Positions 43,501 through 55,500 of a stretch of DNA of 64,000 bases are shown in pieces. A program made the translations under genes and the position numbers. The first letter of the stretch is position 1, and each line of letters begins with the position of its first letter. The DNA lies in contig NZ_JAMZAW010000030.1 of the NCBI RefSeq assembly GCF_024158745.1, positions 1-64,000 on the forward strand, in the 5' to 3' direction. This stretch comes from Paenibacillus tyrphae (GTDB lineage: Bacteria; Bacillota; Bacilli; Paenibacillales; NBRC-103111). Below the pieces are notes generated by a model. That model was not told the origin of the DNA. It did no database searches and saw nothing but the letters and a program-made list of their open reading frames with translations.

Positions 43501-45302
43501 GCCACCGCTTCCGCGCTCATCCGCTCCCGATCCGAATCCGTTATGTCGGTCGGCTTGCGGATGCCGCTTTCCTGCGCGACGACACGATGCTCTCCGTAAT
43601 ATAAAGCAGGATGAGGCAGCGCCCCCGTTCCCGATTCGGCGAACCGCTCCAAAGCCGAGCACAGCTGCTCGCGCGTCTCGAACACCACGGCCAGACGTAC
43701 CCGGTGATGCATACGTCCCTGTGCAGCGGTAAATACGGCGTCGGCCAGATCCAACTCGGGATCGGCAAGCCGGTCTTTGTAAGCTTCGGCCAGAAGCTGC
43801 AGCGTCTTCACATTTTGCGCGCTAAGAGGCAAAAGGAACGGCCCTTCCTGCTCCGTCCGGACGCGGGAAGGACGCTTCGGCGCCGACTCCAGCACCAGAT
43901 GGCAGTTCGTTCCGCTCAGCCCGAAGCTGTTGATGCCTGCCCGCAGCTTCCCGTCCGCATCGGCGGTCCATGGAACGGTTCGGTCGTTCACATAAAGCGG
44001 GGACTGGACGAACGGAATGTTGCGGTTCGGTACGGCAAAATTCAGGCTGGCCGGCAGCATCCCACGCTGCATGGACAAGACGACCTTCGCGACCCCGCCC
44101 AAGCCGGCTGCGTTATCCAAATGTCCGATGTTGGTTTTCAAAGATCCGACGGCGCAATACTGCTTTTTGCTTGTAAAATGCCTGAAGGCCCGCTGTAGGC
44201 CGCTAATTTCGATAGGATCGCCGAGACGGGTGGCCGTGCCGTGAGCTTCGATGTAGCTCAAGCTTTCCGCCGATATCCCCGCATCCGCCAAGGCTCGGGC
44301 GATCAACTCCTCCTGCGCCTCCGAGTTCGGTGCGGTAATCCCGTTCGAAGCGCCGTCCTGATTGGCAGCGCCCCCGAGGATAACCGCACGGATGTCGTCC
44401 CCGTCGCGCAGCGCCGCATCGAGTGATTTCAGCACGAAAGCGATGCAGCCTTCGGCCCCGGCCGTTCCCGAGCAGGCGTCGTCGAACGTTCGGGTATGTC
44501 CGTCCGGCGCATATGTATCCTGAATGTCTTTAATTCCGACACCGTTGTCCGAATCGTCCGCCAGCAGGGGAAGCAGATCGCATTTAACCGCACCCGCCAA
44601 AGCCATGGAGCAATCTCCGCTGCGGATCGACTGGCACGCCAGATATATGGCCATAAGCCCCGAGGAGCAGGCCGTGTCGACGAGCAGAGCCGGTCCACGC
44701 AGGTTCAGATGGTAGGCAAGCCGGCTCGCAATAATCGATTTGATGTTGCCTGCGACGGATATTTCCGGCGCATTCGGCGCCAGCACCGAAAGCATCTGGC
44801 GGTACCCTTCGCCGAAATCCGACGAGAAGCCGACAAAGATTCCCGTATCTGAGCCCCGGACGTCCTCCCCGCCGTAGCCGGCGTCTTCCAACGCCTTCCA
44901 GGCCGTTTCGAGGAACATGCGCTGGTTCGGGTCCATAAAGTTCGCTTCCTGCTGCGAGATTCCGAAGAAGGCAGGATCGAAGCCGGCAATATCGGTGAGA
45001 AACGTTTCCTCCACATACCGGCTTTCGGCGATCGGGAGTTTAACCCCTCTGGCAGCCAGATAAGCGTCTACATCCTTCCGACGTTGCTCCGGAAGAGACC
45101 GCAACCCCTCTTTTCCGTTCACCAGAAGCTCCCAGAACGCTTCGAGATCGTCCGCAGCGCCGATTTTGCCGTTCATGCCGATAATGGCCACGGCCCGGGA
45201 GGCTGCAGAGACCTCCGCGCCCCGAACCTTGTCATCCGAATCTCGCCATTCCGTCAGCTCGCCGAAGTCCAAGTCGTCCAGCCTGAGTATGGAAGTGCCC
45301 AT
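40566..45302 (-). CDS. Trans-AT PKS module KS-DH-KR-ACP (first)
   Basis: A 1578-residue AT-less module that should extend the glycine-linked intermediate. KS at about 36-475: Cys212 in DTACSSGL, EAHGTATRLGDP, KTNIGHLDNAAG. The post-KS linker ends LPTYPFQHVRCWA. DH at about 670-945 has a complete HxxxGxxxxP (HKIQGVCVLP, His702) and Asp873 in HPALMDTAVN, so it is likely active. KR at about 1180-1380 has SGGTGDLGL and SS/DYTAAN. ACP at about 1460-1530, Ser1489 in GGNS. The C-terminus (about 1545-1570, DEILELLSRGEITVEES) looks like a short helical docking tail. Its ATG overlaps the AT gene stop by one base (TAATG). Confidence 0.92.
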   Translation of the reverse strand: MGTSILRLDDLDFGELTEWRDSDDKVRGAEVSAASRAVAIIGMNGKIGAADDLEAFWELLVNGKEGLRSLPEQRRKDVDAYLAARGVKLPIAESRYVEETFLTDIAGFDPAFFGISQQEANFMDPNQRMFLETAWKALEDAGYGGEDVRGSDTGIFVGFSSDFGEGYRQMLSVLAPNAPEISVAGNIKSIIASRLAYHLNLRGPALLVDTACSSGLMAIYLACQSIRSGDCSMALAGAVKCDLLPLLADDSDNGVGIKDIQDTYAPDGHTRTFDDACSGTAGAEGCIAFVLKSLDAALRDGDDIRAVILGGAANQDGASNGITAPNSEAQEELIARALADAGISAESLSYIEAHGTATRLGDPIEISGLQRAFRHFTSKKQYCAVGSLKTNIGHLDNAAGLGGVAKVVLSMQRGMLPASLNFAVPNRNIPFVQSPLYVNDRTVPWTADADGKLRAGINSFGLSGTNCHLVLESAPKRPSRVRTEQEGPFLLPLSAQNVKTLQLLAEAYKDRLADPELDLADAVFTAAQGRMHHRVRLAVVFETREQLCSALERFAESGTGALPHPALYYGEHRVVAQESGIRKPTDITDSDRERMSAEAVALLSGRRERPSAEVLAQWAGLYVAGARLPWDSLTWRMDARRVPLPTYPFQHVRCWAEPTFPAGREAQARSHPLLDSSAVTTFGHTLFRSELHADGQWELADHKIQGVCVLPGTCFVEMMAVCVRDYFRHEGAASLKDIVFIHPFAMEEGASKELHLLAEDEENGTKRFRFASVSEDGEWVVHAEAYWQVADEGRQEAGERLDLQVLQKRLTRPIPMSLHDDLSRGLQLGDRWNGSFVGGRMDEALEEFLVELALPKPYRSEAHLYQLHPALMDTAVNAVNHLMGDGELYLPLSYGELTVYERMPEHIWVHLRKTDGAYGAPVHRFEIKVGDRDGNTVLNIRNYCIKSASHATGLSVGMEMYGYEQTFRSYPLPNPKELPVGAIVVAGKRSATLDRIVRHAQEQGRRVIEVFPEAGDWEQALAPAAALANGNEPIVLAMFEWSAAATLGENAAAWREEADDAVREGFAFLKAWTAARLKAQAGLAALTGSGWVVGADDRSIHPGQAALGGLWRVAALEFEAQNMRCLDRDDETPAQALLAELADPARPEFLAYRQGLAYEPAIQASPIPAMKEVAVDGDDGLVVISGGTGDLGLEVAGLLARRGFRRLALLGRRPVPAREEWERLIEQSEDEELRGRLARWLELESRLDAFKVVSLPLERYDAVASALAELRSACGRIRGVFHLAGRAGDGFMIHKTVETFRNVYGPKADGAWHLHLATLDDRPEFFIAFSSISSLLLNPGQSDYTAANLFLDALAEHRRRAGLPALSLQWPAWRETGIARRMGAVDEEEAFAPVNTAEALELLDRVLGSSDELPPVLMPGKKRRSGKPAFHQAKTKESSAAPGAGNQVKLLGIPAPDELDLAVSQIWARTLALAELEADEEFAGLGGNSLLTSQMHREFEKGFPGAMDIADLFTYTTIRKQAEYLRASTRKDRAPAKEPVKNGRIDEGNIDEILELLSRGEITVEESSSRLTLDKGSD

Positions 45303-46558
45303 TACACTTCCTCCAGAACCAGACCTGCATATTCGGGAAAAAGCTCTTCCGTACCCGAGGCGGCGAGTACATGCTTGAACCGTTGCTTCCGCTCTTCCTC
45401 CGGCGTTCCTTTCGTTTCAAAAATGACGCCGAGCAGGCTCAACGCCCTGCTCATCTCCTCATGAGCCGGCACGCGTCCTTCCTTTTCCGCCAATTCGTAC
45501 AGCACTTGAAGCTCCTGATACGGCTTAATGACACCCCGCTCGTACGCCGCCTCGTCCCAGTTCGAATTGCGGGTGCATACGGCAGCCCCCATGCAGAGCC
45601 CGACCAGATTCGGTTTACCCAGCACGGCACGCGACCGCTGCTCGCGGTCCGCTTCGTCGTCGTAGGCGAACACTTTGGCGTCGGGAAAAGCTTGCAGCGT
45701 CAGCTTCTTGAGCACATCCTTCGGTCCGATCTCCAGCCACTGCCCGACGCCCTCCTCCGACAGACGGGACAAAACAGACGTCCAGCGCACAGGCTCGGTC
45801 ACTTGGGCGACGAGCGATGCTTTGATATCGTCGTCCGGGACGTAGACCCGGCCATCCAGGCAGGAGACGACAGGAACGGTCATGGCTCCGAGCCGAATAG
45901 GCTCCAGCGCTTCCTGCAGCGCCTCGGCGGCCCCGGCCATGAAACGGCTGTGGAACGGACCGCTGACGTTCAGCGGAATCACCTTGGCGCCCAGCCCCAG
46001 CGCTGCGATACGCTCGCCTGCGAGCTTGAGACCCTCGGCACTGCCGGACAGCACCGTTTGCTTCGGCGAATTATAGTTGGCGACCTGTACGGACGCGCCG
46101 TCCGGATCAAGGTCCGCCAGCACGGCTGCAACCTCCGCGCCGGTGATGCCCGTCACCGCTGTCATGCCGCCTCCGCTAGCTTCGGCGCAAGCCGCCATCG
46201 CCTGGCCCCGGATCCGCGCAAGCCGGACGGCATCGGCAAAGCCGATGACGCCGGCTGCCGTTAAGGCGGACAGCTCGCCGATGCTGTGCCCGGCCAAATA
46301 AGAGGGCCGGATGCCCTCCTGCCGGCAGATCGCTTCGAACATGGCTATGCTGAGCGTAAGCAGAGCCGGCTGCGTATTTTCCGTCTTATTCAACTGGGCC
46401 GCAGGCCCGTGGAAGCACAGATCGGCCAGGTCGAACCCCAGTGCCTCCGAAGCTTCGGCGAAACGCTCCCGGACGGATGCGTACCGATCGTGCCACGCTT
46501 TGCCCATCCCGACATATTGGGAGGCCTGCCCTGGAAACATAACTGCGATTTTACTCAT
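45302..46558 (-). CDS. Free-standing malonyl-CoA:ACP acyltransferase (trans-AT)
   Basis: A 418-residue FabD/FenF-like acyltransferase that loads malonyl groups onto carrier domains lacking their own AT. MFPGQASQYVGMG at the N-terminus, nucleophile Ser92 in GHSIGEL and His203 in SGPFHSRFM match trans-ATs of Bacillus polyketide and iturin-type systems. The extra C-terminal segment of about 110 residues (CTRNSNWDE..., ...IFETKGTPEEE) occurs in some of these stand-alone enzymes. Its neighbours on the downstream side are three synthase proteins whose PKS modules lack AT, while the upstream giant protein has its own. GAGAGGAG precedes the ATG. The downstream gene overlaps by one base. Confidence 0.92.
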   Translation of the reverse strand: MSKIAVMFPGQASQYVGMGKAWHDRYASVRERFAEASEALGFDLADLCFHGPAAQLNKTENTQPALLTLSIAMFEAICRQEGIRPSYLAGHSIGELSALTAAGVIGFADAVRLARIRGQAMAACAEASGGGMTAVTGITGAEVAAVLADLDPDGASVQVANYNSPKQTVLSGSAEGLKLAGERIAALGLGAKVIPLNVSGPFHSRFMAGAAEALQEALEPIRLGAMTVPVVSCLDGRVYVPDDDIKASLVAQVTEPVRWTSVLSRLSEEGVGQWLEIGPKDVLKKLTLQAFPDAKVFAYDDEADREQRSRAVLGKPNLVGLCMGAAVCTRNSNWDEAAYERGVIKPYQELQVLYELAEKEGRVPAHEEMSRALSLLGVIFETKGTPEEERKQRFKHVLAASGTEELFPEYAGLVLEEV

Positions 46559-46571
46559 ACCCGTACTCCTC

Positions 46572-49500
46572 TCAATTGGTGGTTACCGCTAAGCGACTGC
46601 CGCCGATTTTGTCTGCTACAAGACCGAGCAGCTTGACAAACCGGGCGAGCTCCGATTCCAGTACGGCCCCGTCGAGCCGGCGGCTGTATTCGAATGTAAG
46701 CCGAAGGCGTTCGTTCTCGTCATGTACGAGCAGCACCAGATCGAGCCACATCCATAGACGTCTTCCGTCGAATCCGGGACCGGTGCCAAAGCCCGCCCGA
46801 ATGCCCGTCTCCGACGCCATCGCCGGCTTCAAGCTGCGAATCGGCTGGTACTCGTGCGAGGCGGGAACGCAAGCGGACACGTCCCGCAAAATTTCGTCCA
46901 GATCGGTCCGTCCCTCCAGGTTCAGGCGAATAAGAGCAACCCGTTCGGCATCGCCAAGCCTCCACAGCGGGATACGGTTCCGGTGCAACAATTTATTCAG
47001 ATAAAGAGCGAAGATCGCAAGAATCGTCCCGTTCAGATCCAAGCCGTACATCGCGCCAAGCTTCCTTAATTGTCCGGCGAGCTCCGGCGCAACGGACATT
47101 TGCGCGCGACCCGCTTCCCCGTTCGTCTTGGCCGGCCACGATTCCGGTAACGGGAGCATGACGTCCTCTCCGCAGGAGCCGGCCGATTCGATGTGCTGCC
47201 TGAGCTTTGCGATCGTCGGATACGCGAATAAGTCGGCTACGGCGACGACCCCCGGAAACATCTTTTCCAGCTCGGCATGCAGCAGCACCAGGCTGAAGGA
47301 GTTTCCGCCGATATCGAAGAAGCTGTCGTGCAGCCCGATCGGGCGGTCGCCAAGCACGGTTTTCCAAGCCTGAAGCAGCATTGGGTCCAACTCATGCCGG
47401 GTCTCTGCCGGCGATTGCGCAGCTTCCGCCCTTTCGCCGGCAACCGGAGATGGCAGCGCCTTGCGATCGGTTTTGCCGTTCCCGGTTTGCGGAATGGCCT
47501 CCAGCTCGACCAGAAATGCAGGAACCATGTAATCGGGCAGCCGCCCGGCGATCCAAGCTTTGAGCTCGTCCGCAGACGCGGCTTGACCGGCGCGGGCTTG
47601 ATAATAAGCTGCCAGTACGGAATTGCCGGGGCTCAACTCCCTTACAGCCGCAGCGGCATGGGAGACGGAAGGATGCGAGCGCAGCGTTTCCTCGATCTCG
47701 CCGAGCTCGATCCGGTATCCGCGCACCTTCACCTGATCGTCCTCGCGACCGAGACATCGCAGTTCGCCTGCGTACCACATGGCGCGGTCGCCTGTCGCGT
47801 ACATCCGTCCGCCGGTCCACGGATCCTCTGCGAACCTCTCTGCCGTCAGCTCCGGAGCGCCGATATAGCCCCGGGCCACGCCGGACCCGCCGATCCACAG
47901 GTCGCCCTCCGCACCGGGAGGCAGCAAACGCCGGTCCGCGTCAAGCACGTAGACCTGCGTATTGGCAATCGGCAATCCGATAGTGACCTCCCCGGATCGC
48001 GTCAGCTCCTTGCAAGTGGACCAGATGCACGTTTCCGTCGGACCGTATACGTTGAAGATCCGCAGTGACGGATAGCTTTGCAGCGCGGACAGCAGATGGG
48101 AAGGGAACGGCTCGCCGCCGACGATTAGCGTCTCCACTTGCCCGAGCACATCCGCTGCGCTCCGGTCGCTGAACAGCAGCTGCAATCTAGTCGGCGTCAT
48201 TTGCAGGCAGTTCACCCGGCCGTCACGCAGAAACTGAGCGATCGCGCCTGGAGCTGCCGTTTCTCCGTCGCCGGCCAGCACGACGCAGCCCCCTTGCGAC
48301 AAGCAAAGCAACGTTTCCAGCAAAAAAATGTCAAACGATGCCGTCGTCATACAGGCTGTACGATTCCCTTGGGTCCAATCGAGCGCCTGCGCCATGCCGA
48401 TCATGAAGTTAGCCAGCGCGCCCTGCTCGATCTGCACGCCCTTCGGCATTCCCGTAGAACCGGACGTGAAGATGACGTACGCGAGATCTTCAGGATGGAC
48501 CACGCCCTCTTCCACCGGCTCCGTTCCATCGGCGGCTGCATCGCCAGAGGCGGCAGGGTCCAATGACGGGATCTCCAGCTTCAGCCGTTCCCGGGCGGCG
48601 TTGTCGCACAGGAGCAGTTGGGCTTGGCTTTTGCCGATCATATAACGGAGGCGCTCCTCCGGAAAAGCGGGGTCGAGCGGCAGCCATGCGGCGCCGGTTT
48701 TCATTACCGCGAGCATGGCGGCCAGCATATCCGGCGTACGAGGCAGCAAAATGCCGACCATGTGTCCCTGTCCGATCCCCTTGGCAGCCAGCAGGCCGGC
48801 CAGCGCCCGCGAGCGGGCATCCAGCTCGGCGAAGGAGAGCTCGGCGCCCCCGAACCAGACGGCCGGACGGCCGGCATGCGTCCGGAAAGCGTCTGCCAGC
48901 AGCGCTTCCGCCGTCAGGCCTTCCACGCTTAAGACAGGGCCCGAGCCTAGAGCCACAAGATTGCGCTCTTCATCCTCCCGCAGAAACCGCAGCTCGCCTA
49001 ACGTCCGATAGGGATGGGCCGCCACCTCTTCAAGCAAATGCATGAACCGTTCGATCCAATCGTCGATGCGCGCCTGCGAGAACAACGGAACAGCATAGTT
49101 CATGCTGCAAAACAACGTACCGTCGCGCTCGATCAATTCGAGCGTCAAATCGAACTGCGCATGGCGGGTCGGCAGCTCGTCCGGCTCGGCATGAACGCCT
49201 CCGAGCTCGAAGGCCCGCTGCTCGCCGTTCTCGTAGATGAACATCGTATCGAACAGCGGATTCCGGCTCAGATCTCTCGGGACCTCAAGATCCTTGAGCA
49301 GCGCGTCAAGCGGATAGTCCGCATGGCTGTAGGCGCCCAAGCACATCTCCTTGACACTATCCAAATATGCCATAAACGGCCGATCAGGCACGGGATGCAG
49401 ACGAAGCGCCAGCGTCTGTGCGAACATCCCTACGGTACGTTCGTAATTCCCGTTATTGCGGCGATCCCAAGGAACGCCGATGCAGAGGTCGGTTTGCCCG

Positions 49501-52500
49501 GCCGTTCGCGACAGCAGTACCGACCAAGCCGCCAGCAAGACGGTGAAGGGAGTGGTCCGGCAATCCCGGGCCAACTGCTTGATCCGCTGCACCGTCTCCT
49601 TGCCGATGGTGAAGAAGCGGCTCGCTCCTGTAAATTCGTTGATCGGCGGTCTCGGCGCATCGGCCGGTAGGTGCAAGGGAGCGGGCAGCGGACGAAGCAC
49701 ATCCAGCCACCAGTTCCTCTGCTCCTCGGCCTCGGGGCCGGACAGAAACCGCTTCTCGGCCTCAACGAACGCGCCGTAGGACAAGGTCGGTTCGGCAAGA
49801 GGAATTCCGTTAACGGCATCCGTCAACTCCTTCAACATCACATTCACGGCGCTTCCATCGACAATGATGTGATGGAAGTTCAGAATCAGCCGATAATTCC
49901 CTTCGGCGTCAACCGAGACACCCCACCGCCAAAGCGGAGCTTGAGTCAGCTCGAAGGGGCGTTGCCATTGTGCCTCAAACGCCTCCGCGCTGACTCCGGC
50001 CCGCAGATCGGCGTACAAAAATTCAGGCTCCACGCTGTCCGCGATCCGGTGTACCACTTCCGTGCCTTCAATGTGAAACGAGCTTCGCAGCATCTCGTGT
50101 CTCGCCGCAATCGTCCGGAACGCATCCTTCAGCTTTCCGAGGTCCGGCTCGCCGTCCAGGCTCAGTACACCCCGTACCTGATAGGCTTCGGCTCCGCCCT
50201 TCAGATTGGACATAATATAGACTCGGCGCTCCTCCGAGGATAAGCCGAAGGCACGCGGCTTGGGCTTATCCGGGGGAGTCGGGGCGCCGGCAGCGCGGAA
50301 GGAGAAGCCCCCCGACCGAAGCGTCTCTACGCCGTAGCGCAGCGCAGACAATATTTTCTCGGCATCCTCGTCCGTATGGGCGGTCGAGAAGAAGCAGGTG
50401 CGGCGCTCCCATACATAGACCCCCGCTTCCATCATCAAACGGAAAAACAGATTAAGCTCCATGGACAGCATCGCCATATCGCTGGCCACGGTCGTCTCAA
50501 AGCGGTACATCGAGCCGAAGCTGAGCGTTTTGAGCGGCACACCGGCTTCGGCAAAATAAGCGTTGGCCCGTTCGACGAACCGGCTGGTCCGCGCATTTAC
50601 CGTATCGATCCAATATTGTCCCTCGTCCCGAATACGGGTCAGTACAGCCCGGCAAGCCGCCATCGTGAGCGGATGCTTGCAGAAGGTGCCGGCGAAGAAC
50701 GTCGTCTGCACGTTAGGCAGCGAGTCGTCTCCATAGGACCATTTTCCGCCGTCGACTGCGTCCAGATAACGCGCATCGCCGGCCACGATGCCGATGGGCA
50801 TACCTCCGCCAATCAGCTTTCCATACGTGACGATATCGGCCTTCACGCCGAAGTGAGCCTGCGCTCCCCCCGGATGAATCCGGAAGCCCGTCACCATTTC
50901 ATCGAAAACAAGCGCGATTCCGAGCTGCGAGCATAGCGTCCTCAGCTCGTGCAAATATTCGCGGGGCTGCAGACCCGGATTGCGGCTCTGAACCGGCTCC
51001 ACAAGCACCGCCGCAAGCTCGGGTCCGAGGCGCCGGATCTGCTCCAGCGACTCCTTGCTTCCATAGCGCAGTACGACCGTCTCATCGACCATGGATTGGG
51101 GAATGCCGACGGCCATCGGCTTGCTGCCGTCGCCCTCCGCATCGGCGAGAACGCCGTCAAAGCTGCCGTGGAAGGAGGTGATGAACCGGACGATCTTGCT
51201 GCGCCCGCTAACGGCCCGGGCGAGACGAAGAGCGACCATCACCGCTTCGGTCCCCGTGTTGCAGAAAGCCACCCGCTCCACGCCCGTAATCGTGCGGATC
51301 AGCTCCGTGACCTCGCCGACAAGATTGGTCTGCGGGCCCAGCTCGAAGCCCCGGTTCAACTGCTCCTGCACCGCCTCGACGACAAAGCCGGGCTTGTGGC
51401 CGAAGAAGGCGACGCCGTACCCCATGGCAGTATCCAAATATTCGTTGCCGTCCACATCCCAGAAGCGGGCGCCTTCCGAGCGCGCCGATACTAACGGATA
51501 GACCATTTCCTTGATGCTGCGGCTGAAATTCAACGTGACGATCCAGTCCGCCAGCGCTTCCTTATGCCGGGACGAGTAGTCCTTCGAGCTCTTCGTGCGG
51601 GCTGTCCACCGAGTGATTAAATCATGGATAAAACGCAGCTGGCGCTCGTTTAAACTTTCGTCCGCGTCACCGTCGGCGGGGCTTGGCGCGGGAACGGCGG
51701 GAGCTGGCGCCGGCGCGGTCCTGACTTGACGCGCGGGCGCAGTCCGGACCGGGGCTTCGCTTGCTTTCTCCGCCGGAACGGAGCCGATCAGCCGCAATTG
51801 CTCTTCCATAATGGCCAGCTGCCGGTTAATAATCTCCTGAATGCCGGCCGGTGCGGATACGGCTGCGGTTGTAGACGGAATCAAAGCCGCCTGAGCCGTA
51901 TGGACCGCCGATGCGGAAATCGGCTGCGGCTCTGCCGCCACCGCAGCAGGTACGCTGCGGACGAACGTTCCGTTCTCCGCGATGTAGGCTGCCAGCTTCT
52001 CCACCGTATGCAGCTCGGAGAAGAATCGTTTGATCGGAATATCCACACCGAATTGATTGAGCACCGCTCTTCCCAGCTGTACGAGCATCAAGGAATCGAG
52101 TCCGAGAGAGAACAGATGGAGCGTATCGGTAATGTCGCCTGCAGCGACGCCGGTGACTTGCTCGATCATTCCGCGCAGAGCGTCCGCAATATCGCTGACG
52201 ACGGCATTCTGCGGGACAACCTCGGCGGCGGCGGACACCTCCGCGAGCGCCAGCTTCCCGGTGTCCGGGGCGGCGTAAGCGCCCCCCTGCTCTCTCCGCG
52301 CCGGCTCGTGGCTTGCTAACCACACCCGCTTGCGATCGTAAGGCGTATGCGGCAAATTCGGAATCCGGTCCGCACCGCCTTGATGCAGCGCCTGCCAGTT
52401 CACCGGGCAGCCGGTTTCCCACAGCTGGCCCAAACTATCCAGCAGCTGCCTCCAATCCGGCACGTTTTCCCGTAAGCTCGGCAGGAACAGCAGGCCGTCG

Positions 52501-55500
52501 CCGGTTACGTTTTGAGCGGCCAGACCGCTTAACGTAGCCGTTGCACCGATCTCAAGGAAGCGGCGGCTTCCCGCCCGAATCGCCGTATGCAGCGCCTCGG
52601 CGAAACGGACCGGCTCGACCAAATGATCGGCCCAGTATGACGCATCAAGCACGGCTCCTTCAGGTATGAAGGCGCCCGTTACGGTAGAAATGAACCGCCG
52701 GGATGCCGGTTTGAAGACAATGCCCGCGTACTGCGCCTTGAGCTTCTTCGCCCCGTCCTTCATCAGCACGGAATGGAACGGATGAGATACCGCCAGTTCC
52801 TCGACGAATACGCGCGCTTTCCGTGCCCGCCTGACAAGCTCGTCGATACTGTCCTTGCCGCCGGACACCGTAATATTTTCCGGCGCGTTGATGGCGGCTA
52901 TGGAGACATCGGCATAATCCCGGATCAGCTCCCGGACCTTGGCCTCGTCGGCCAGCATGCCGATCATGCGCCCGGTCGCCGGGGTGCGCTCCATCACTTC
53001 GGCGCGGGACGCCACCATAGCAACGGCATCCTCAAGCTCCATGACGCCGGCCAGGCATGCTGCGGCATATTCGCCGATGCTGTGGCCGATGAGCACGTCC
53101 GGCGTCACGCCGAGCATTTCCCAATAATGAGCCAACGCGAGCTCGATGGAAAAAATCAATGGCTGCGCGTACAGCGGACGCTTCAAGTCGTCCGTTTCCG
53201 CCCCGTATATTAATTGTGTCAACGACAGCCCGATGCACGGACGGAACCGTTCATCCAATTCGTCCAGCTTCGCCCGGAATGCCGGGGCCTGCTCGTACAA
53301 CGTGCGGGCCATATTGCGGTACTGCGAGCCTTGGCCCGTAAACAGGAAGGTGACAGGCCCGAAGTCGGCCGAAGCCTCGATGCCGACAGGCTGAGACGGA
53401 TCGGCCAGCTTGACCAGCTTCTTCGCCAGCGTCTCGACGCCGTCCACGACGACGGCCAGCCGCCGCCCCAGCGAGGCCCGGGTCAGATTCAACGTCCGGC
53501 ACAGCTCGGACGCCCCCGCCGTAGGAGCGCTGTTCCATTCGACCATGCTGCGGACATATTGCCGCATCGAAGCTTCCGTGCGGGCCGACAGCGTGAACAA
53601 GTGGAAGTCCCGGGAAGGCTCCTCAGCCAGCGCAGAGGCGCTTTCCGCGGAAGGCGCTCCTTCCACGACGATATGCGCGTTCGTTCCGCTGATGCCGAAC
53701 GAGCTGATCCCGGCCCGGCGCGCGCCTCCGCGCAGCTCCCATGCTCTTGGCCTCTCGTTCACCTCCAGAGAAAGCTTATCCCATTCGATCAGCGGATTGC
53801 CTTTGCGGAAATGCAGATTTCCCGGGATGCTGCCGTGACGCATGGACAGCAATACTTTGCACAGGCTGGCCATGCCTGCAGCCGTCTCCAGATGGCCGAG
53901 ATTCGATTTAACGCTGCCCACAACCAGCGGACGAGTCCTGTTGCGGAATACGTCGCCCAAAGCGTTCGCTTCCTGCGGGTCTCCGAGCTTCGTGCCCGAG
54001 CCGTGCGCTTCGACGTAATCGATGTCGTCGGGCTCCAATCCGGCATCGGCCAGTGCCTGCTTAATGACCTGCTGCTGGGCAATGCCGCTCGGAACGGTCA
54101 GCCCTCCGCTGCGGCCGTTGTGGTTCACGGCTGCACCCCGGATCAAGCCCCAAATCCGGTCGCCGTCCCGCTGCGCGTCCTCGAGCCGCTTGAGCACGAC
54201 GACCGCGCCGCCTTCGCTGCGGATGTAGCCGTCGGCCGACTCGTCGAAGCTGCGGCAGCGGCCCGAGGAGGCGAGCGCCTGAAGCTTCGAGAAGCTCTCG
54301 TGCGCCTCCGCCCGCAAAATCAGATTAACGCCTGCGGCAACCGCCGTATCACAGCTGCCTGAGCGAAGCTGTAGCACCCCCTGGTGTACGGCAACGAGCG
54401 AAGACGAGCACGCCGTGTCGATCGCCATGCATGGTCCCCGCAGACCGTAGGTATATGAGATACGGCCTGCTGCGCTGTTGAGCATCGTTCCCATGAACGT
54501 GTACGGACCGGGAGTCAATCCCATGTCCCGCCCAACCTGCGCATAGTCGCTGGCGGCGATCCCGACGAACACGCCCGTCCGGCTGCCGGACAGCGACTTC
54601 GGGTCCCAACCGGCGTCCTCGAACGCTTCCCAGGTTAGCTCAAGCAGCAAGCGCTGCTGAGGGTCCAGTGCTTCCGCTTCCTTCTGGGAAATTTCAAAAA
54701 ACAAAGGATCGAATTGATCCACATGCTCCAAGTATCCGCCCATTCGGGTCGTTAGCTCGGCGTCTGCCCTCGGATCGCCGTCCCACCGGCTGTCCGGGAT
54801 ATCGCCGACAGGGTCGATCCCTTCGGTCAGAAGCCGCCAGTAGGCATCCGCCGAATCCGCGCCTCCCGGGAAGCGGCAGGCCATACCGACCACGGCGATC
54901 ACGCCGCTGCCGTCCCGCTCCTCGGCTGCCTTTTCGCCGGATCGTTCGTCCGCCTGTGCCGGCAGCGGCCCGGATTGGGCCAGAAGCTCCGCCATCGACC
55001 GGATGCTCGGATAGTCCAAGGCCGCAGTGCTGGACAGCCTCAGCCCGAGCCGTTTCTCAAGCCGTTCCTGAAGCAGCATAAGCTTAACCGAGCTGAGGCC
55101 GATATCGAAGAAGCCTGCGTTTGCATCGATCCCGCTTCGTCCCAGCAGACGCTCCACCTCTTCACGTACCAGCGCCGTCAATGTGTCGTCGGGACGGGCC
55201 ACAGCTGACGCGCCAACTGTCCCGGCGGCTTCCGTGGCGGCTGCATCTCCCTCCGCTTTCGCTTCATCGGTTGGCTGCCCAGCCGTTCCGAAGCGCCGGA
55301 TCAGCTCGTCAAACTTGCCTTGTTTCAAGTCCTGCACCAGCTTGAAACGTTGAATTTTACCGCTGGTCGTTTTCGGAATTTGTTTCACAGGCAGAACATG
55401 CGCGACGTGCAAGCCCATGGTATCGAGCACGAGCTGGCGCACGGTTTCAATCACCGGCACGAATTCATCCGCTTGCTTTTTGTAATAAACGAAGATCACA

